Source: Streptomyces cucumeris
Lineage (GTDB): Bacteria; Actinomycetota; Actinomycetes; Streptomycetales; Streptomycetaceae
Length of the DNA stretch: 64,000 bases
NCBI RefSeq assembly: GCF_024295805.1
Contig: NZ_JANCLX010000004.1
Coordinates: 186,939-250,938 of the forward strand
Direction of reading: 5' to 3'
Shown: positions 1 through 8,560 of the stretch, piece after piece
Layout of the letters: each line of letters opens with the position of its first letter
Numbering within the stretch: the first letter of the stretch is position 1
Notes under the pieces: model-generated
What the model saw: the letters and a program-made list of their open reading frames with translations, nothing else
Database searches by the model: none
What the model was told of the DNA's origin: nothing
Position numbers and translations under genes: made by a program

Positions 1-1025
1 AGTCCGAGCCCGTCGTCGAAGTAGGTGATGCGCACGCTCGCGCCGACGTCCGGACCGCCGTGCTTACGGGTGTTGGTCAACGCTTCCTGCACGATGCGGT
101 ACGCGGTCAGCTCCACCCCGCTGGGCAGCTGGCGCGGGCTGCCGACGACCTTGAAGTCCACCGGGAGCCCGGCCCGGCGCACCTGCTCCACCAGATCGTC
201 GATCTGCTCGACGTCCGGCTGCGGCACATAGTCGCTCTCCTCGCCCGGCTCCCCGGTGCGCAGCACCCCCAGCAGCCGCCGCATCTCGGCGAGCGCCTGG
301 CGCCCGGTGCCCGAGATCGTCTCCAGCGCCTGCCGGGCCTGCTCGGGCGAGGCGTCCATGACGTACGCGGCGCCGTCCGCCTGGACCACCATCACCGACA
401 CGTTGTGCGCGACGACATCGTGCAGCTCCCGGGCGATCCGGGCCCGCTCGGCGGCCACCGCCACCTTCGCCTGCGCCTCCCGCTCCTTCTCCAGCCGGGC
501 CGCGCGCTCCTCGAGCTGGGCCCAGTAGGCACGGCGGGTGCGCATGGAGTCGCCGAGCACCCAGGCGAGGACGAACGGAATGGTGACGAAGGTCGTCGAG
601 ATGAATGCCTGCCAGCCGCTCTCGTTCTCGTTGGGCCACCGCAGGCTCGCCAGGGCCGTCGCGCTGAACGCCCCGGCGAGGGCGAAGCGGGAGTAGCCGC
701 GCGAGGCGTTGGCCGCCGCGTTGTAGACGATCAGGAGCAGGGCGAGATCGGCCGGGTTCGGTTCGAGGTCCAGCACGAGCTGGACGACCCCGCAGGCGGT
801 GGCCAGCACCAGCATCTTCTCGGGGGCGCGGCGGCGCAGCGCCACCGTGGTGCACAGGGCCAGGATCACCGGTAGCGCGGCGATCCTGGAGCCGGTCCCC
901 AGGGACACCTCCGCGTACCAGAGCATGCCGACGCCGAAGAGGAGGACGGCCCAGAAGGTGTCCACCCCAGTCGGGTGACGGCGGAGAAAATCGTAGAGGC
1001 GCTGCACGTCACCCAGCGTAGGCAC
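1..1025 (-). CDS. Sensor histidine kinase, partial (C-terminus runs off the window)
   Basis: Membrane-bound NarL-type (HisKA_3) histidine kinase; the C-terminal end lies beyond base 1. The visible 341 residues begin with a hydrophobic region of several membrane segments (about 25-150), then a charged coiled helix and the phospho-acceptor box RIARELHDVVAHN with His202. The N-box of the ATPase domain (AYRIVQEALTNTRKH) follows, and the window stops before the G-boxes. The GTG at 1025 is chosen because it is the first start after in-frame stops; its ribosome site is weak. A cognate LuxR-type regulator would be expected just outside the window. The signal is unknown. Confidence 0.85.
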   Translation of the reverse strand, partial: MPTLGDVQRLYDFLRRHPTGVDTFWAVLLFGVGMLWYAEVSLGTGSRIAALPVILALCTTVALRRRAPEKMLVLATACGVVQLVLDLEPNPADLALLLIVYNAAANASRGYSRFALAGAFSATALASLRWPNENESGWQAFISTTFVTIPFVLAWVLGDSMRTRRAYWAQLEERAARLEKEREAQAKVAVAAERARIARELHDVVAHNVSVMVVQADGAAYVMDASPEQARQALETISGTGRQALAEMRRLLGVLRTGEPGEESDYVPQPDVEQIDDLVEQVRRAGLPVDFKVVGSPRQLPSGVELTAYRIVQEALTNTRKHGGPDVGASVRITYFDDGLG

Positions 1026-1128
1026 GCTGGATACCCTGATGGGTCAGTCCGACGGGCGATCCGTGCCGCCGCCTCCTACTCCGCAAGGTGGACACCGCTT
1101 CCGTTCCGGGTCCGTCTAGCGTTGCGGT

Positions 1129-2157
1129 GTGGCGAACGACATGCGGGAATGGCACGGCTGGCGCACCGCGGCCGAACAGGCGCTTTACGGTCCGGAAGGC
1201 TTCTTCCGGCGTGCGGAGGGACCGGCCGGGCACTTCCGTACCTCCGTGCACGCCTCGCCCCTGTACGCGACGGCCGTCGCGGAGCTGCTGGGCCGGGTGG
1301 ACGAGGCCCTGGGGCGGCCGGAGGAGCTCACGCTGGTGGATCTGGGCGCGGGCCGCGGTGAGCTGCTGACCGCCGTCCTCGCCCTGGCGCCCGGGATGCC
1401 GCACGGACGGGCGGCGCGGCTGCGGCTGTGCGCGGTGGAGCGCGCGGCACGGCCCGCCGGGCTCGACGGCCGGATCGAGTGGCACGACACCCCGCCGGAC
1501 GGGGTGACGGGGCTGCTCTTCGCCAATGAGTGGCTGGACAACGTGCCGGTGGACATCGCCGAGACCGACGCGGCCGGGGTGGTGCGCCGGGTCGAGGTCA
1601 GCACGGTGGACGGCACCGAACGGCTCGGCCCCCCGGTGACCGGCGCCGACGCCGGCTGGCTGGCCCGCTGGTGGCCCCTGGACGGCGCGGAACCGGGCAG
1701 CCGCGCCGAGCTCGGCCCGCCGCGCGACGCGGCGTGGGCCGGGGCGGTGGCCTCCCTGCGGGCGGGGCTCGCCGTCGCCGTCGACTACGCCCACGAGCGC
1801 GCGGCCCGTCCGCCCTTCGGCACGCTCACCGGCTTCCGCGAGGGCCGTGAGGTGCGGCCCGTCCCCGACGGCTCGTGCGACCTCACCACACATGTGGCGC
1901 TGGACGCGTGCGCCGCCGCCACGGGCGGGGAGCCGCCCCCGCGGCTGCTGTCGCAGCGGGAGGCGCTGCACGCCCTGGGCGTCGACGGCGGCCGCCCCCC
2001 GCTCGCCCTGGCGTCCACGGACCCGGCGGCGTACGTGCGGGCGCTGAGCGCGGCGGGCGAGGCGGCCGAGCTGACCGATCCGGCCGGTCTCGGCGGCTTC
2101 GGCTGGCTGCTCCAGCCGGTGGGCCCTGCCTGCGCGGGCCCCGGCGGCCCGCTGTGA
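1129..2157 (+). CDS. MidA/NDUFAF7-type SAM-dependent methyltransferase
   Basis: 342 residues, resembling the DUF185 (MidA) family, whose mitochondrial member NDUFAF7 methylates an arginine of complex I subunit NDUFS2. The N-terminal YGPEGFF...[13 protein letters not shown] block and the SAM-binding motif [12 protein letters not shown] (residues 69-80) are visible. The acidic motif [10 protein letters not shown] follows at about 126-135, where the family usually has NELLDALPV. GTG at 1129 sits 6 bases after a TAGCGT hexamer (1117-1122), so the mRNA may be leaderless. The next gene on the same strand is a NuoD/NDUFS2 homologue, which suggests the substrate. Family assignment is from motif recall; substrate is inference. 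Confidence 0.75.
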   Translation: MANDMREWHGWRTAAEQALYGPEGFFRRAEGPAGHFRTSVHASPLYATAVAELLGRVDEALGRPEELTLVDLGAGRGELLTAVLALAPGMPHGRAARLRLCAVERAARPAGLDGRIEWHDTPPDGVTGLLFANEWLDNVPVDIAETDAAGVVRRVEVSTVDGTERLGPPVTGADAGWLARWWPLDGAEPGSRAELGPPRDAAWAGAVASLRAGLAVAVDYAHERAARPPFGTLTGFREGREVRPVPDGSCDLTTHVALDACAAATGGEPPPRLLSQREALHALGVDGGRPPLALASTDPAAYVRALSAAGEAAELTDPAGLGGFGWLLQPVGPACAGPGGPL

Positions 2158-2236
2158 CCCGGAGCCCGGCACGGGCGGGGCGGACCAGGGGCGGAGCCCC
2201 GGCGGGCCGTCCGGGGCGAGCTGACAGACTGGTGGC

Positions 2237-3379
2237 ATGACGGAGACGACAGTCGGCATCGGCGGCGCCGCGGAGAGCACCGACATGGTGCTCAACATCG
2301 GCCCGCAGCACCCCTCCACCCATGGCGTGCTGCGGCTGCGACTCGTCCTGGACGGGGAGCGGATCCAGCACGCCGAGCCGGTGATCGGCTATATGCACCG
2401 CGGCGCGGAGAAGCTCTTCGAGGCGCGTGACTACCGCCAGATCATCATGCTCGCCAACCGTCACGACTGGCTCTCCGCCTTCTCCAACGAGCTGGGCGTC
2501 GTCCTCGCCGTGGAGCGGATGCTCGGCATGGAGGTCCCCGAGCGCGCGGTGTGGACCCGCACCCTGCTCGCCGAGCTGAACCGGGTCCTCAACCATCTGA
2601 TGTTCCTCGGCTCCTATCCGCTGGAGCTGGGCGGGATCACCCCGATCTTCCACGCGTTCCGGGAGCGCGAGGACCTCCAGCACGTCATGGAGGAGGTCTC
2701 CGGCGGCCGGATGCACTACATGTTCAACCGGGTCGGCGGCCTCAAGGAGGACCTCCCGGCGGGCTGGCTCGGCCGGGCCCGCCAGGCCGTCGCCGAGGTG
2801 CGTTCGCGGATGGACGTCTACGACCGGCTGGTGCTCGGGAACGAGATCTTCCGGGGCCGTACCCGCGGGGTCGGCACCCTGACCCGGGAGACGGTCCACG
2901 CCTACGGGGTCAGCGGACCGATCGCGCGCGGTTCGGGCGTCGACTTCGATCTGCGGCGCGACGAGCCGTACCTGGCCTACGGGGAGCTCCAGGACACCCT
3001 CAGGGTCGTGGTGCGCGAGGAGGGCGACTGCCTCGCCCGCTTCGAATGCCTGCTGGACCAGACCCACAACGCGCTCGAACTGGCCGATGTCTGTCTGGAC
3101 CGGCTGGCCGAGCTGCCGCCGGGGCCGATCAACCAGCGGCTGCCCAAGGTCCTCAAGGCACCCGAGGGCCACACCTACGCCTGGACCGAGAACCCGCTCG
3201 GCATCAACGGCTACTACCTCGTCTCCAAGGGCGAGAAGACGCCGTACCGGCTCAAGCTGCGCTCGGCCTCGTTCAACAACATCCAGGCCCTGACGGAGCT
3301 TCTGCCGAACACGCTGGTGGCCGACATGGTGGCGATCCTGGGCTCGATGTTCTTCGTCGTCGGCGACATCGACAAGTGA
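2237..3379 (+). CDS. nuoD2: Orphan NADH-quinone oxidoreductase subunit D-like protein (NuoD2)
   Basis: 380 residues, matching the 49-kDa/NuoD subunit of respiratory complex I that lines the quinone cavity. The N-terminal signature [14 protein letters not shown] (20-33) and the HRGAEKL motif (54-60) are intact, as is the C-terminal [12 protein letters not shown]. It is shorter than NuoD of full operons (about 440 residues), mainly at the N-terminus. No other nuo gene is near, so it is a stand-alone paralogue as in other streptomycetes. ATG at 2237 follows the methyltransferase stop by about 80 bases. Whether it enters complex I or a hydrogenase-like complex cannot be told here. Confidence 0.85.
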   Translation: MTETTVGIGGAAESTDMVLNIGPQHPSTHGVLRLRLVLDGERIQHAEPVIGYMHRGAEKLFEARDYRQIIMLANRHDWLSAFSNELGVVLAVERMLGMEVPERAVWTRTLLAELNRVLNHLMFLGSYPLELGGITPIFHAFREREDLQHVMEEVSGGRMHYMFNRVGGLKEDLPAGWLGRARQAVAEVRSRMDVYDRLVLGNEIFRGRTRGVGTLTRETVHAYGVSGPIARGSGVDFDLRRDEPYLAYGELQDTLRVVVREEGDCLARFECLLDQTHNALELADVCLDRLAELPPGPINQRLPKVLKAPEGHTYAWTENPLGINGYYLVSKGEKTPYRLKLRSASFNNIQALTELLPNTLVADMVAILGSMFFVVGDIDK

Positions 3380-3477
3380 CCGGCCGGTAGCGGGCCGGCG
3401 GGAGCCGGGAGAAGCGGCGCGGCCGCCGCGCGGGGCGGCCGCCACTCCTCAGGGATCACGACGGATCACGGGACGGC

Positions 3478-4623
3478 TCACGAGATCGCGCTGCGCAGCT
3501 CCGCGATCTCGATCTGCTCGGTCTCGTCGTGCGCGGTCAGATCGATGACCTCGCCCGCGGCGTCCTTCTCCGACTCGGCCATCGTCTCCGCGCCGATCAC
3601 ATCGGCGAGGTCCTCCTCGGCCGCCGCGTCGGCGGCGGCCTCGGCTGACCCGGAACCGGAGTCCTCGGACCGCTGCTTCTTCGGGTGCTTCTTCTGGGTG
3701 CCGAAGTAGTCGAAGCCGGATTCGGTACGGGCCGCGGCCCGGCGGGCGGCGGCGTAGGGCACCACTGCCGAGGCGACCGTACGGGCGTGGCTGCGCGGCT
3801 CCGGCGGGCCGTCGCGCTCGTCGGCCGCCGGGGACTTCCCCGGCGCGGCGGCACCGTCCTGGTCGCGGTCCCCGCCGCGGTCGTCCCGGCCGTCCCCGGC
3901 CGCCCCGGGCTCCGTGACCTCGGCGACGGCCCGGCGCTCGCGGTCCTCCCGCTGCCGCCGCGCGTTGGGCAGGAGCCTGCTCAGTGCCTCATCGGCCGCG
4001 GCGTACGCCTCGGCGGTGGGTGCGGAGGCGGCGGGCAGCCCATCGGCCGCGGCCGTCCCCGCGTCGGCGGACTCGGCGGACTCGGCCTCGGGCTCGGCGG
4101 ACTCGGCCTCGGGCTCCTGCGCCCCGGACCGGGCGGACGGTCCCGCCTCCAGCCCGCGCGGCGGGGTCGCGGCCTCCAGGGCGAGCCGGCGACGGCCCTC
4201 CAGGGCGCTGGCGCGCTCGGTCTCGGCCGTGGCGTACCGGCGCAGCAGTTCGGCGTGCTCATTGCGCAGCCGGGCCAGTTCGGCCCGCTTGGACCGCAAC
4301 TTGGCGTTGAGCGCGGCGCGGAGCTCGGCCGACTTCTCGGCCTCGGCCTCGAGGTCCGCGATCCGCTCCTCGTACCTCAGCTCCTGGCGTGCGGTCTCGC
4401 TCGCGGCCTCCGCGACCCGGCGGCCGGCCGCGCGGTCCCAGCGGCGCATCAGCACCGCCCCGACGACCGCCGCGGCCGCCGCGGTCGCGACGAGCCCACG
4501 GATGACGACCGTATCGCCGACCAGCCAGGCACCGCCGGCGCAGGTTATTGACGCACCGGCGACCGACAGCGGAGTGAGGAGCCTGTGCAACGGTGGGGAT
4601 TGGCGGTGGCGTCCACGTGGCAT
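3478..4623 (-). CDS. Conserved membrane-anchored coiled-coil protein of unknown function
   Basis: 381 residues. Two adjacent hydrophobic segments lie near the N-terminus (about 16-62). A long charged coiled coil follows (about 75-150, rich in Glu/Arg/Ala/Leu), then an acidic low-complexity Ala/Glu/Ser region with a tandem EPEAESAE repeat. The C-terminal tail contains GFDYFGTQKKHPKK. I do not recognise a named domain. It is a plausible structural or scaffolding protein at the membrane. A TAAGTT hexamer (complement of 4631-4636) lies 7 bases upstream of ATG 4623, and a TTGACA-containing palindrome lies further upstream at 4679-4696. Confidence 0.7.
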   Translation of the reverse strand: MPRGRHRQSPPLHRLLTPLSVAGASITCAGGAWLVGDTVVIRGLVATAAAAAVVGAVLMRRWDRAAGRRVAEAASETARQELRYEERIADLEAEAEKSAELRAALNAKLRSKRAELARLRNEHAELLRRYATAETERASALEGRRRLALEAATPPRGLEAGPSARSGAQEPEAESAEPEAESAESADAGTAAADGLPAASAPTAEAYAAADEALSRLLPNARRQREDRERRAVAEVTEPGAAGDGRDDRGGDRDQDGAAAPGKSPAADERDGPPEPRSHARTVASAVVPYAAARRAAARTESGFDYFGTQKKHPKKQRSEDSGSGSAEAAADAAAEEDLADVIGAETMAESEKDAAGEVIDLTAHDETEQIEIAELRSAIS

Positions 4624-4678
4624 GGCCCGAAACTTACCTTGCGGAGGGGTCGCTTGGGTGCCCGCCGGGCCAGATCCG

Positions 4679-4696
4679 TTGTCAATCCGTTGACAA
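4679..4696. promoter_or_regulatory. Palindrome carrying TTGACA in both orientations
   Basis: TTGTCAA-TCCG-TTGACAA is a perfect 7-4-7 inverted repeat between two minus-strand genes. Each arm contains a consensus -35 hexamer. No -10 hexamer is seen at 17-18 bases on the minus strand, so operator, promoter or both are possible. Confidence 0.35.
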
Positions 4697-4753
4697 AAAG
4701 GGCCGGGCCGCCGGACGTGCCCGTTATCGGGCAGCGGCGCCCCGGCGGTGGCC

Positions 4754-5713
4754 CTACTTCACCAGCCCCTTGTCTTCGAGGTACGTCTCGGCGACCTCGG
4801 CCGGCTTGAGCCGCTCGGCGTCGACCTTCTTGTTGAGTTGAGTGAGATCGGCCGTGGTCAGTACACCGCTCAACTTGTTGAGCGCGTCGGCGATCTTCTT
4901 CGAACCCGCGGACTTCGCATTCACCACCGGCAGCACGTTGTCGGCGTTCTGAAGTTTCTTGTCGTCCTTCAGCAGGACCAGACCGAACTGGTCGAGGGTG
5001 GCGTCCGTGGTGGTGGTCAGCAGCATCTGGTCCTTGCCGTCCTTGACCGCCTGCTTGGCCTGGACGCTGCCGATGTCCAGCGGGTCGATCCCGGTGACAT
5101 CGATACCGTAGGTCTTCTCCAGACCCGGCTGGCAGAACGGCCGCTTGGGGCATTCGTCACCTGCCGCCAACTGCACCTTCTGCTTGGACTTCCCCAGGTC
5201 GGAGAGGGTCTTGAGCTTGTGCTCCTTCGCGAAGTCCGCGGTGACCGCGAACGCGTTCTGGTCCACTGCCTTGCCGGGCTCGAGCACCTTCAGCCCGCGC
5301 GCCTCGGCCAGCTTCGTCAGCGCCGCGACGGTGTCGTCCACGTCCGAGGAGGCCACCGGCTTCGCATTCGGGCCGTTCTTCTTCTGGTTGAGGAATTCGG
5401 CGAGCGTCGCCGCGTACTCCGGCACCACGTCCATCTGGCCCTTCTCCAGGGCCGGTTCGTAGAGCTCTCTGGTGTCGACCGTCTTGATGGAGGTGGAATA
5501 CCCCGCATCCTCCAGAAGACCCGCGTACAACTCGGCGAGGATCTTCGATTCGGCGAACGAGGCGGTGCCGATCACCAGGGAGCCCTTGCCCGGTTTCCCG
5601 GAGCTGTCACCGCCCCCGGACTTCTCCAGGCTGTCGCCGCCACAGGCGCTCAGACCGGCTGCCAGCGCGATGACACCCGCCGCGGCTCCCGCCACCCGAT
5701 AGATCTTGCTCAT
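4754..5713 (-). CDS. Osmoprotectant (glycine betaine/choline-type) ABC transporter substrate-binding lipoprotein
   Basis: 319 residues, OpuCC/OsmF/ProX-like. It has a lipoprotein signal with lipobox LSAC (Cys24), so the mature protein should be anchored outside the membrane. The conserved opening SLVIGTASFAESKILAELYA and the DGKDQMLLTTTTDATLDQFG region are typical of quaternary-amine binding proteins. ATG 5713 is chosen because it gives a clean signal peptide and has a GGATGGGG ribosome site. It is the last gene of a minus-strand group permease-permease-binding protein, with the ATPase gene divergent. Ligand is inferred from family only. Confidence 0.88.
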   Translation of the reverse strand: MSKIYRVAGAAAGVIALAAGLSACGGDSLEKSGGGDSSGKPGKGSLVIGTASFAESKILAELYAGLLEDAGYSTSIKTVDTRELYEPALEKGQMDVVPEYAATLAEFLNQKKNGPNAKPVASSDVDDTVAALTKLAEARGLKVLEPGKAVDQNAFAVTADFAKEHKLKTLSDLGKSKQKVQLAAGDECPKRPFCQPGLEKTYGIDVTGIDPLDIGSVQAKQAVKDGKDQMLLTTTTDATLDQFGLVLLKDDKKLQNADNVLPVVNAKSAGSKKIADALNKLSGVLTTADLTQLNKKVDAERLKPAEVAETYLEDKGLVK

Positions 5714-5799
5714 GGGTTCCCCATCCATAGATTTCCGGACGTTCTCCGTCGTGGGACGCCATTGACCCACCACAGCTGCTATGGCACTCGGCCGGGCCG

Positions 5800-6540
5800 T
5801 CAGCGCGTCTTGAGCACCGGTGACTTCGGAGCCTGGTCGGCGGGCGGGCGGTAGGACGACGGAGACCGCCGCCCGGTCCTGCGCCGCATCGGGTCGAACG
5901 CCAGCCCCAGCAGTACGAACGCCCCCTCGACCAGCAGCGCGAGCCCCGCGACCAGCACCGCCCCGGCCACCACCTGCGGTGTGTCGGTGAGCCGGAAACC
6001 GGCCGTGATGATCCGGCCGAGACCGCCGCCGCCCGGCAGCGCCGCCAGCGTGGCGGTGGCCACGACCTGCACCGCCGCGGTCCGTACCCCCGTCATGATC
6101 AGCGGGAATGCGAGCGGCAGCTCGACCCTCCGGATGAGCTGGCCGCCGGTCATCCCCATCCCCCGGGCGGCCTGGACGATCTCCCGGTCCGCCTCGCTCA
6201 CCCCCACATAGGCGTTGGTGAGCACCGGCGGGATGGCGAACAGCACCAGCGCGATGATCGTGGGCCATTGGCCGTGCGAGCCCAGCGGGCTGAGCAGGAG
6301 CAGCACCAGCACCGCGAAGGTGGGTACGGCCCGGCCCGCGTTGGAGATGTTGACGGCGATCGCCCCGCCCTTGCCGAGGTGCCCGAGCAGCACCGCGACC
6401 GGCAGCGCGACGGCACAGGCGATCGCCAGACAGACGAACGTCAGGTACAGGTGCTGGCTCAGCCGGTGCCACACCCCGTCGGTGCCCGACCAGTGCGATC
6501 CGGTGGCCAGCCAGGTCCACGCCTCGCCCACGACGCCCAT
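5800..6540 (-). CDS. Osmoprotectant ABC transporter permease (distal)
   Basis: 246 residues with about five to six membrane segments. The EAA-type loop EADREIVQAARGMGMTGGQL (about 114-133) matches OpuCB/OpuCD-type permeases of betaine/choline/carnitine importers. Its ATG at 6540 shares one base with the stop of the upstream permease (TGATG), so translation is coupled and a heteromeric permease is likely. Contains a basic, Pro/Arg-rich C-terminal tail. Confidence 0.88.
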   Translation of the reverse strand: MGVVGEAWTWLATGSHWSGTDGVWHRLSQHLYLTFVCLAIACAVALPVAVLLGHLGKGGAIAVNISNAGRAVPTFAVLVLLLLSPLGSHGQWPTIIALVLFAIPPVLTNAYVGVSEADREIVQAARGMGMTGGQLIRRVELPLAFPLIMTGVRTAAVQVVATATLAALPGGGGLGRIITAGFRLTDTPQVVAGAVLVAGLALLVEGAFVLLGLAFDPMRRRTGRRSPSSYRPPADQAPKSPVLKTR

Positions 6541-7220
6541 CAGGCGGCCCTCCTCCTCTTGCGCGCCCAGGGCGTCAGCAGCCGCTGGACGCCGAGCAGG
6601 GCCACGTCCGCCACGACCGCCAGCGCCACGCAGAGCACCGAGGCGGTGAGCACCTGTGCCTTGAAGAAGCTGCGCATCCCCTCGTAGATGAGGTTGCCGA
6701 GGCCGCCGTAGCCGATGATCGCGCCGACCGTGGTCAGCGAGACCGTGGAGACGGTGGTGATCCTCAGCCCCGCCATCACCGCGGGCAGTGCGAGCGGCAG
6801 TTCCACGCCGAACAGCAGCCGCAGCGGCCCGTACCCCATCCCGCGGGCCGCCTCACGGGCCTCCTCGGGCACCGAGGCGAGCCCGGCCATGATGTTGCGC
6901 ACCAGGATGGTCAGCGAGTAGAGCACCAGCCCGGTGATCACCACCGCGGCGGACACTCCGAACACGGGCAGCAGCAGCGAGAACATCGCCAGCGACGGCA
7001 CCGTGTAGAGGATCGTGGTCATGCCCAGCACCGGCCCCGCCACCACCCGCCAGCGGCGGGCCAGGAGCGCGAGCGGAAAGGCGACCAGCAGTCCGATCGC
7101 GACCGACGCGAGGGTGATCCAGACGTGCTGGAGCGTCGCGTCCGTCAGCTCCTGGCTGCGTGTGCGCACATACTCGCCGCATATCCACTCGTTGCTGATC
7201 AGACAGTTCCGGTCCGCCAT
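6540..7220 (-). CDS. Osmoprotectant ABC transporter permease (proximal)
   Basis: 226 residues from ATG 7220, which has a strong GGGGAGGTGA ribosome site; an upstream in-frame extension is possible but lacks one. Several membrane segments and the cytoplasmic loop PEEAREAARGMGYGPLRLL identify an ABC importer permease. First gene of the permease-permease-binding protein group, transcribed away from the ATPase gene at 7360 through a 139-base shared promoter region. Confidence 0.88.
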   Translation of the reverse strand: MADRNCLISNEWICGEYVRTRSQELTDATLQHVWITLASVAIGLLVAFPLALLARRWRVVAGPVLGMTTILYTVPSLAMFSLLLPVFGVSAAVVITGLVLYSLTILVRNIMAGLASVPEEAREAARGMGYGPLRLLFGVELPLALPAVMAGLRITTVSTVSLTTVGAIIGYGGLGNLIYEGMRSFFKAQVLTASVLCVALAVVADVALLGVQRLLTPWARKRRRAA

Positions 7221-7319
7221 ACGCTCACCTCCCCCGTCGGGCCGCAGCCACCTGGTCGTCACAATTCCTGGTGACCCTAACCCCGGGAGATGACAATCTC
7301 GTCCGATCGCCACACAACA

Positions 7320-7352
7320 GCAACAATGTCTGCCACGAATGCGGCAACAATG
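7320..7352 (+). repeat. Direct repeat GCAACAATG upstream of the ABC ATPase
   Basis: GCAACAATG occurs at 7320-7328 and 7344-7352, 24 bases apart, ending 7 bases before the ATPase start. It may be an operator for osmotic control or chance. Confidence 0.3.
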
Positions 7353-7359
7353 GGGAGCC

Positions 7360-8517
7360 ATGATCCGTTTCGAGCATGTCACCAAACGCTACGCCGACGG
7401 CACGACGGCCGTGGACGACCTGTCCTTCGAGGTCGCGGAGGGCGAGCTGGTCACGCTCGTCGGACCCTCGGGCTGCGGCAAGACCACCACCATGAAAATG
7501 GTCAACCGGCTGATCGAACCGACCTCGGGCCGGATCCTGGTGGAGGGCGGGGACATCGCCAAGGCGGATCCGGTCCAGCTCCGTCGCCGTATCGGCTATG
7601 TCATTCAGCAGATCGGTCTGTTTCCGCATAAGACCGTACTGGAGAACACCGCAACCGTTCCCCATCTGCTGGGCTGGCAGCGCAAGAAGGGCCGTGACCG
7701 CGCCGCCGAACTGCTCGACCTCGTCGGGCTCGACCCCTCGGTCTACGGCGACCGCTACCCGGACCAGCTCTCCGGCGGCCAGCGGCAGCGGGTCGGGGTG
7801 GCCCGGGCGCTCGCCGCGGATCCGCCGGTGCTGCTCATGGACGAACCGTTCGGCGCGGTCGACCCGGTCGTCCGCGAACACCTCCAGACCGAGTTCCTGC
7901 GGCTCCAGTCACAGGTGCGCAAGACCGTGCTGTTCGTGACCCATGACATCGAGGAGGCGGTCCGGCTCGGCGACCGGATCGCGGTCTACGGCTCGGGCCG
8001 GATCGAGCAGTTCGACACCCCGGCCTCGGTGCTGGGCGCGCCCGCCACCCCGTACGTCGCCGACTTCGTCGGGGCGGACCGCGGGCTGAAGCGGCTCTCG
8101 GTCACCCCCATCGAACCCGGCGACCTGGAACAGCCCCCGGTGGTCCACCTCGACGACCCGCTGCCCAAGGCCGCCGCCCGGATGGCCGCGGACCTGGCGC
8201 GCTGGGCCGTGGTGCTGGACGACGCCGACCGGCTGCACGGCTGGATCCGGGCGGACGCGGTCGAGGGCACCGAGGGCACCGTCCGGGACCACGCCCGCCG
8301 TATGGAGGCGTGGCTCCCGGTGGGAGCGCCGCTGAAGCAGGCGTTCAGCCAGATGCTCCAGCACGACGCGGGCTGGGTCGCCGTCCTGGACGGCGACCGC
8401 TTCCTCGGTGTCCTCACCCCGGCCCGGCTCCATGAGGCGCTGCGCCGCTCGATCGACGCCGACGCGGGCGGGATCGCCCGGGGTGACGTGGACCTCGAGA
8501 CGGTGGCCGACGCCTGA
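7360..8517 (+). CDS. Osmoprotectant ABC transporter ATP-binding protein with CBS pair
   Basis: 385 residues, OpuCA/ProV-like. Walker A GPSGCGKTT (about 35-43), signature LSGGQRQRVGVARAL and Walker B LLMDEPFGAVD are intact. The C-terminal third forms a CBS-domain pair (about 255-380), the usual ionic-strength or nucleotide sensor of these ATPases. ATG 7360 is preferred over an upstream in-frame start at 7339 because GGGGAG precedes it. Being divergent from its permeases is unusual; normally all four genes are one operon. Confidence 0.9.
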   Translation: MIRFEHVTKRYADGTTAVDDLSFEVAEGELVTLVGPSGCGKTTTMKMVNRLIEPTSGRILVEGGDIAKADPVQLRRRIGYVIQQIGLFPHKTVLENTATVPHLLGWQRKKGRDRAAELLDLVGLDPSVYGDRYPDQLSGGQRQRVGVARALAADPPVLLMDEPFGAVDPVVREHLQTEFLRLQSQVRKTVLFVTHDIEEAVRLGDRIAVYGSGRIEQFDTPASVLGAPATPYVADFVGADRGLKRLSVTPIEPGDLEQPPVVHLDDPLPKAAARMAADLARWAVVLDDADRLHGWIRADAVEGTEGTVRDHARRMEAWLPVGAPLKQAFSQMLQHDAGWVAVLDGDRFLGVLTPARLHEALRRSIDADAGGIARGDVDLETVADA

Positions 8518-8536
8518 ACGCGATCGCCGGGCGCGC

Positions 8537-8560
8537 CCGGCTCAGCGGGCGCTGAGCCGG
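8537..8560. terminator. Hairpin between convergent genes
   Basis: CCGGCTCAGC-GGGC-GCTGAGCCGG is a perfect 10-bp stem with a 4-base loop. It lies just after the ATPase stop and overlaps the esterase stop codon. No T-tract, but well placed as a bidirectional terminator. Confidence 0.55.

Noticed and set aside
1009..2319. A 436-codon minus-strand frame opposite the methyltransferase
   Set aside because: Shadow frame with Arg/Gly/Pro-rich product; the plus strand carries SAM motifs.
7221..7359. A riboswitch in the osmoprotectant divergent region
   Set aside because: The leader before the ATPase is too short and lacks recognisable conserved RNA elements.
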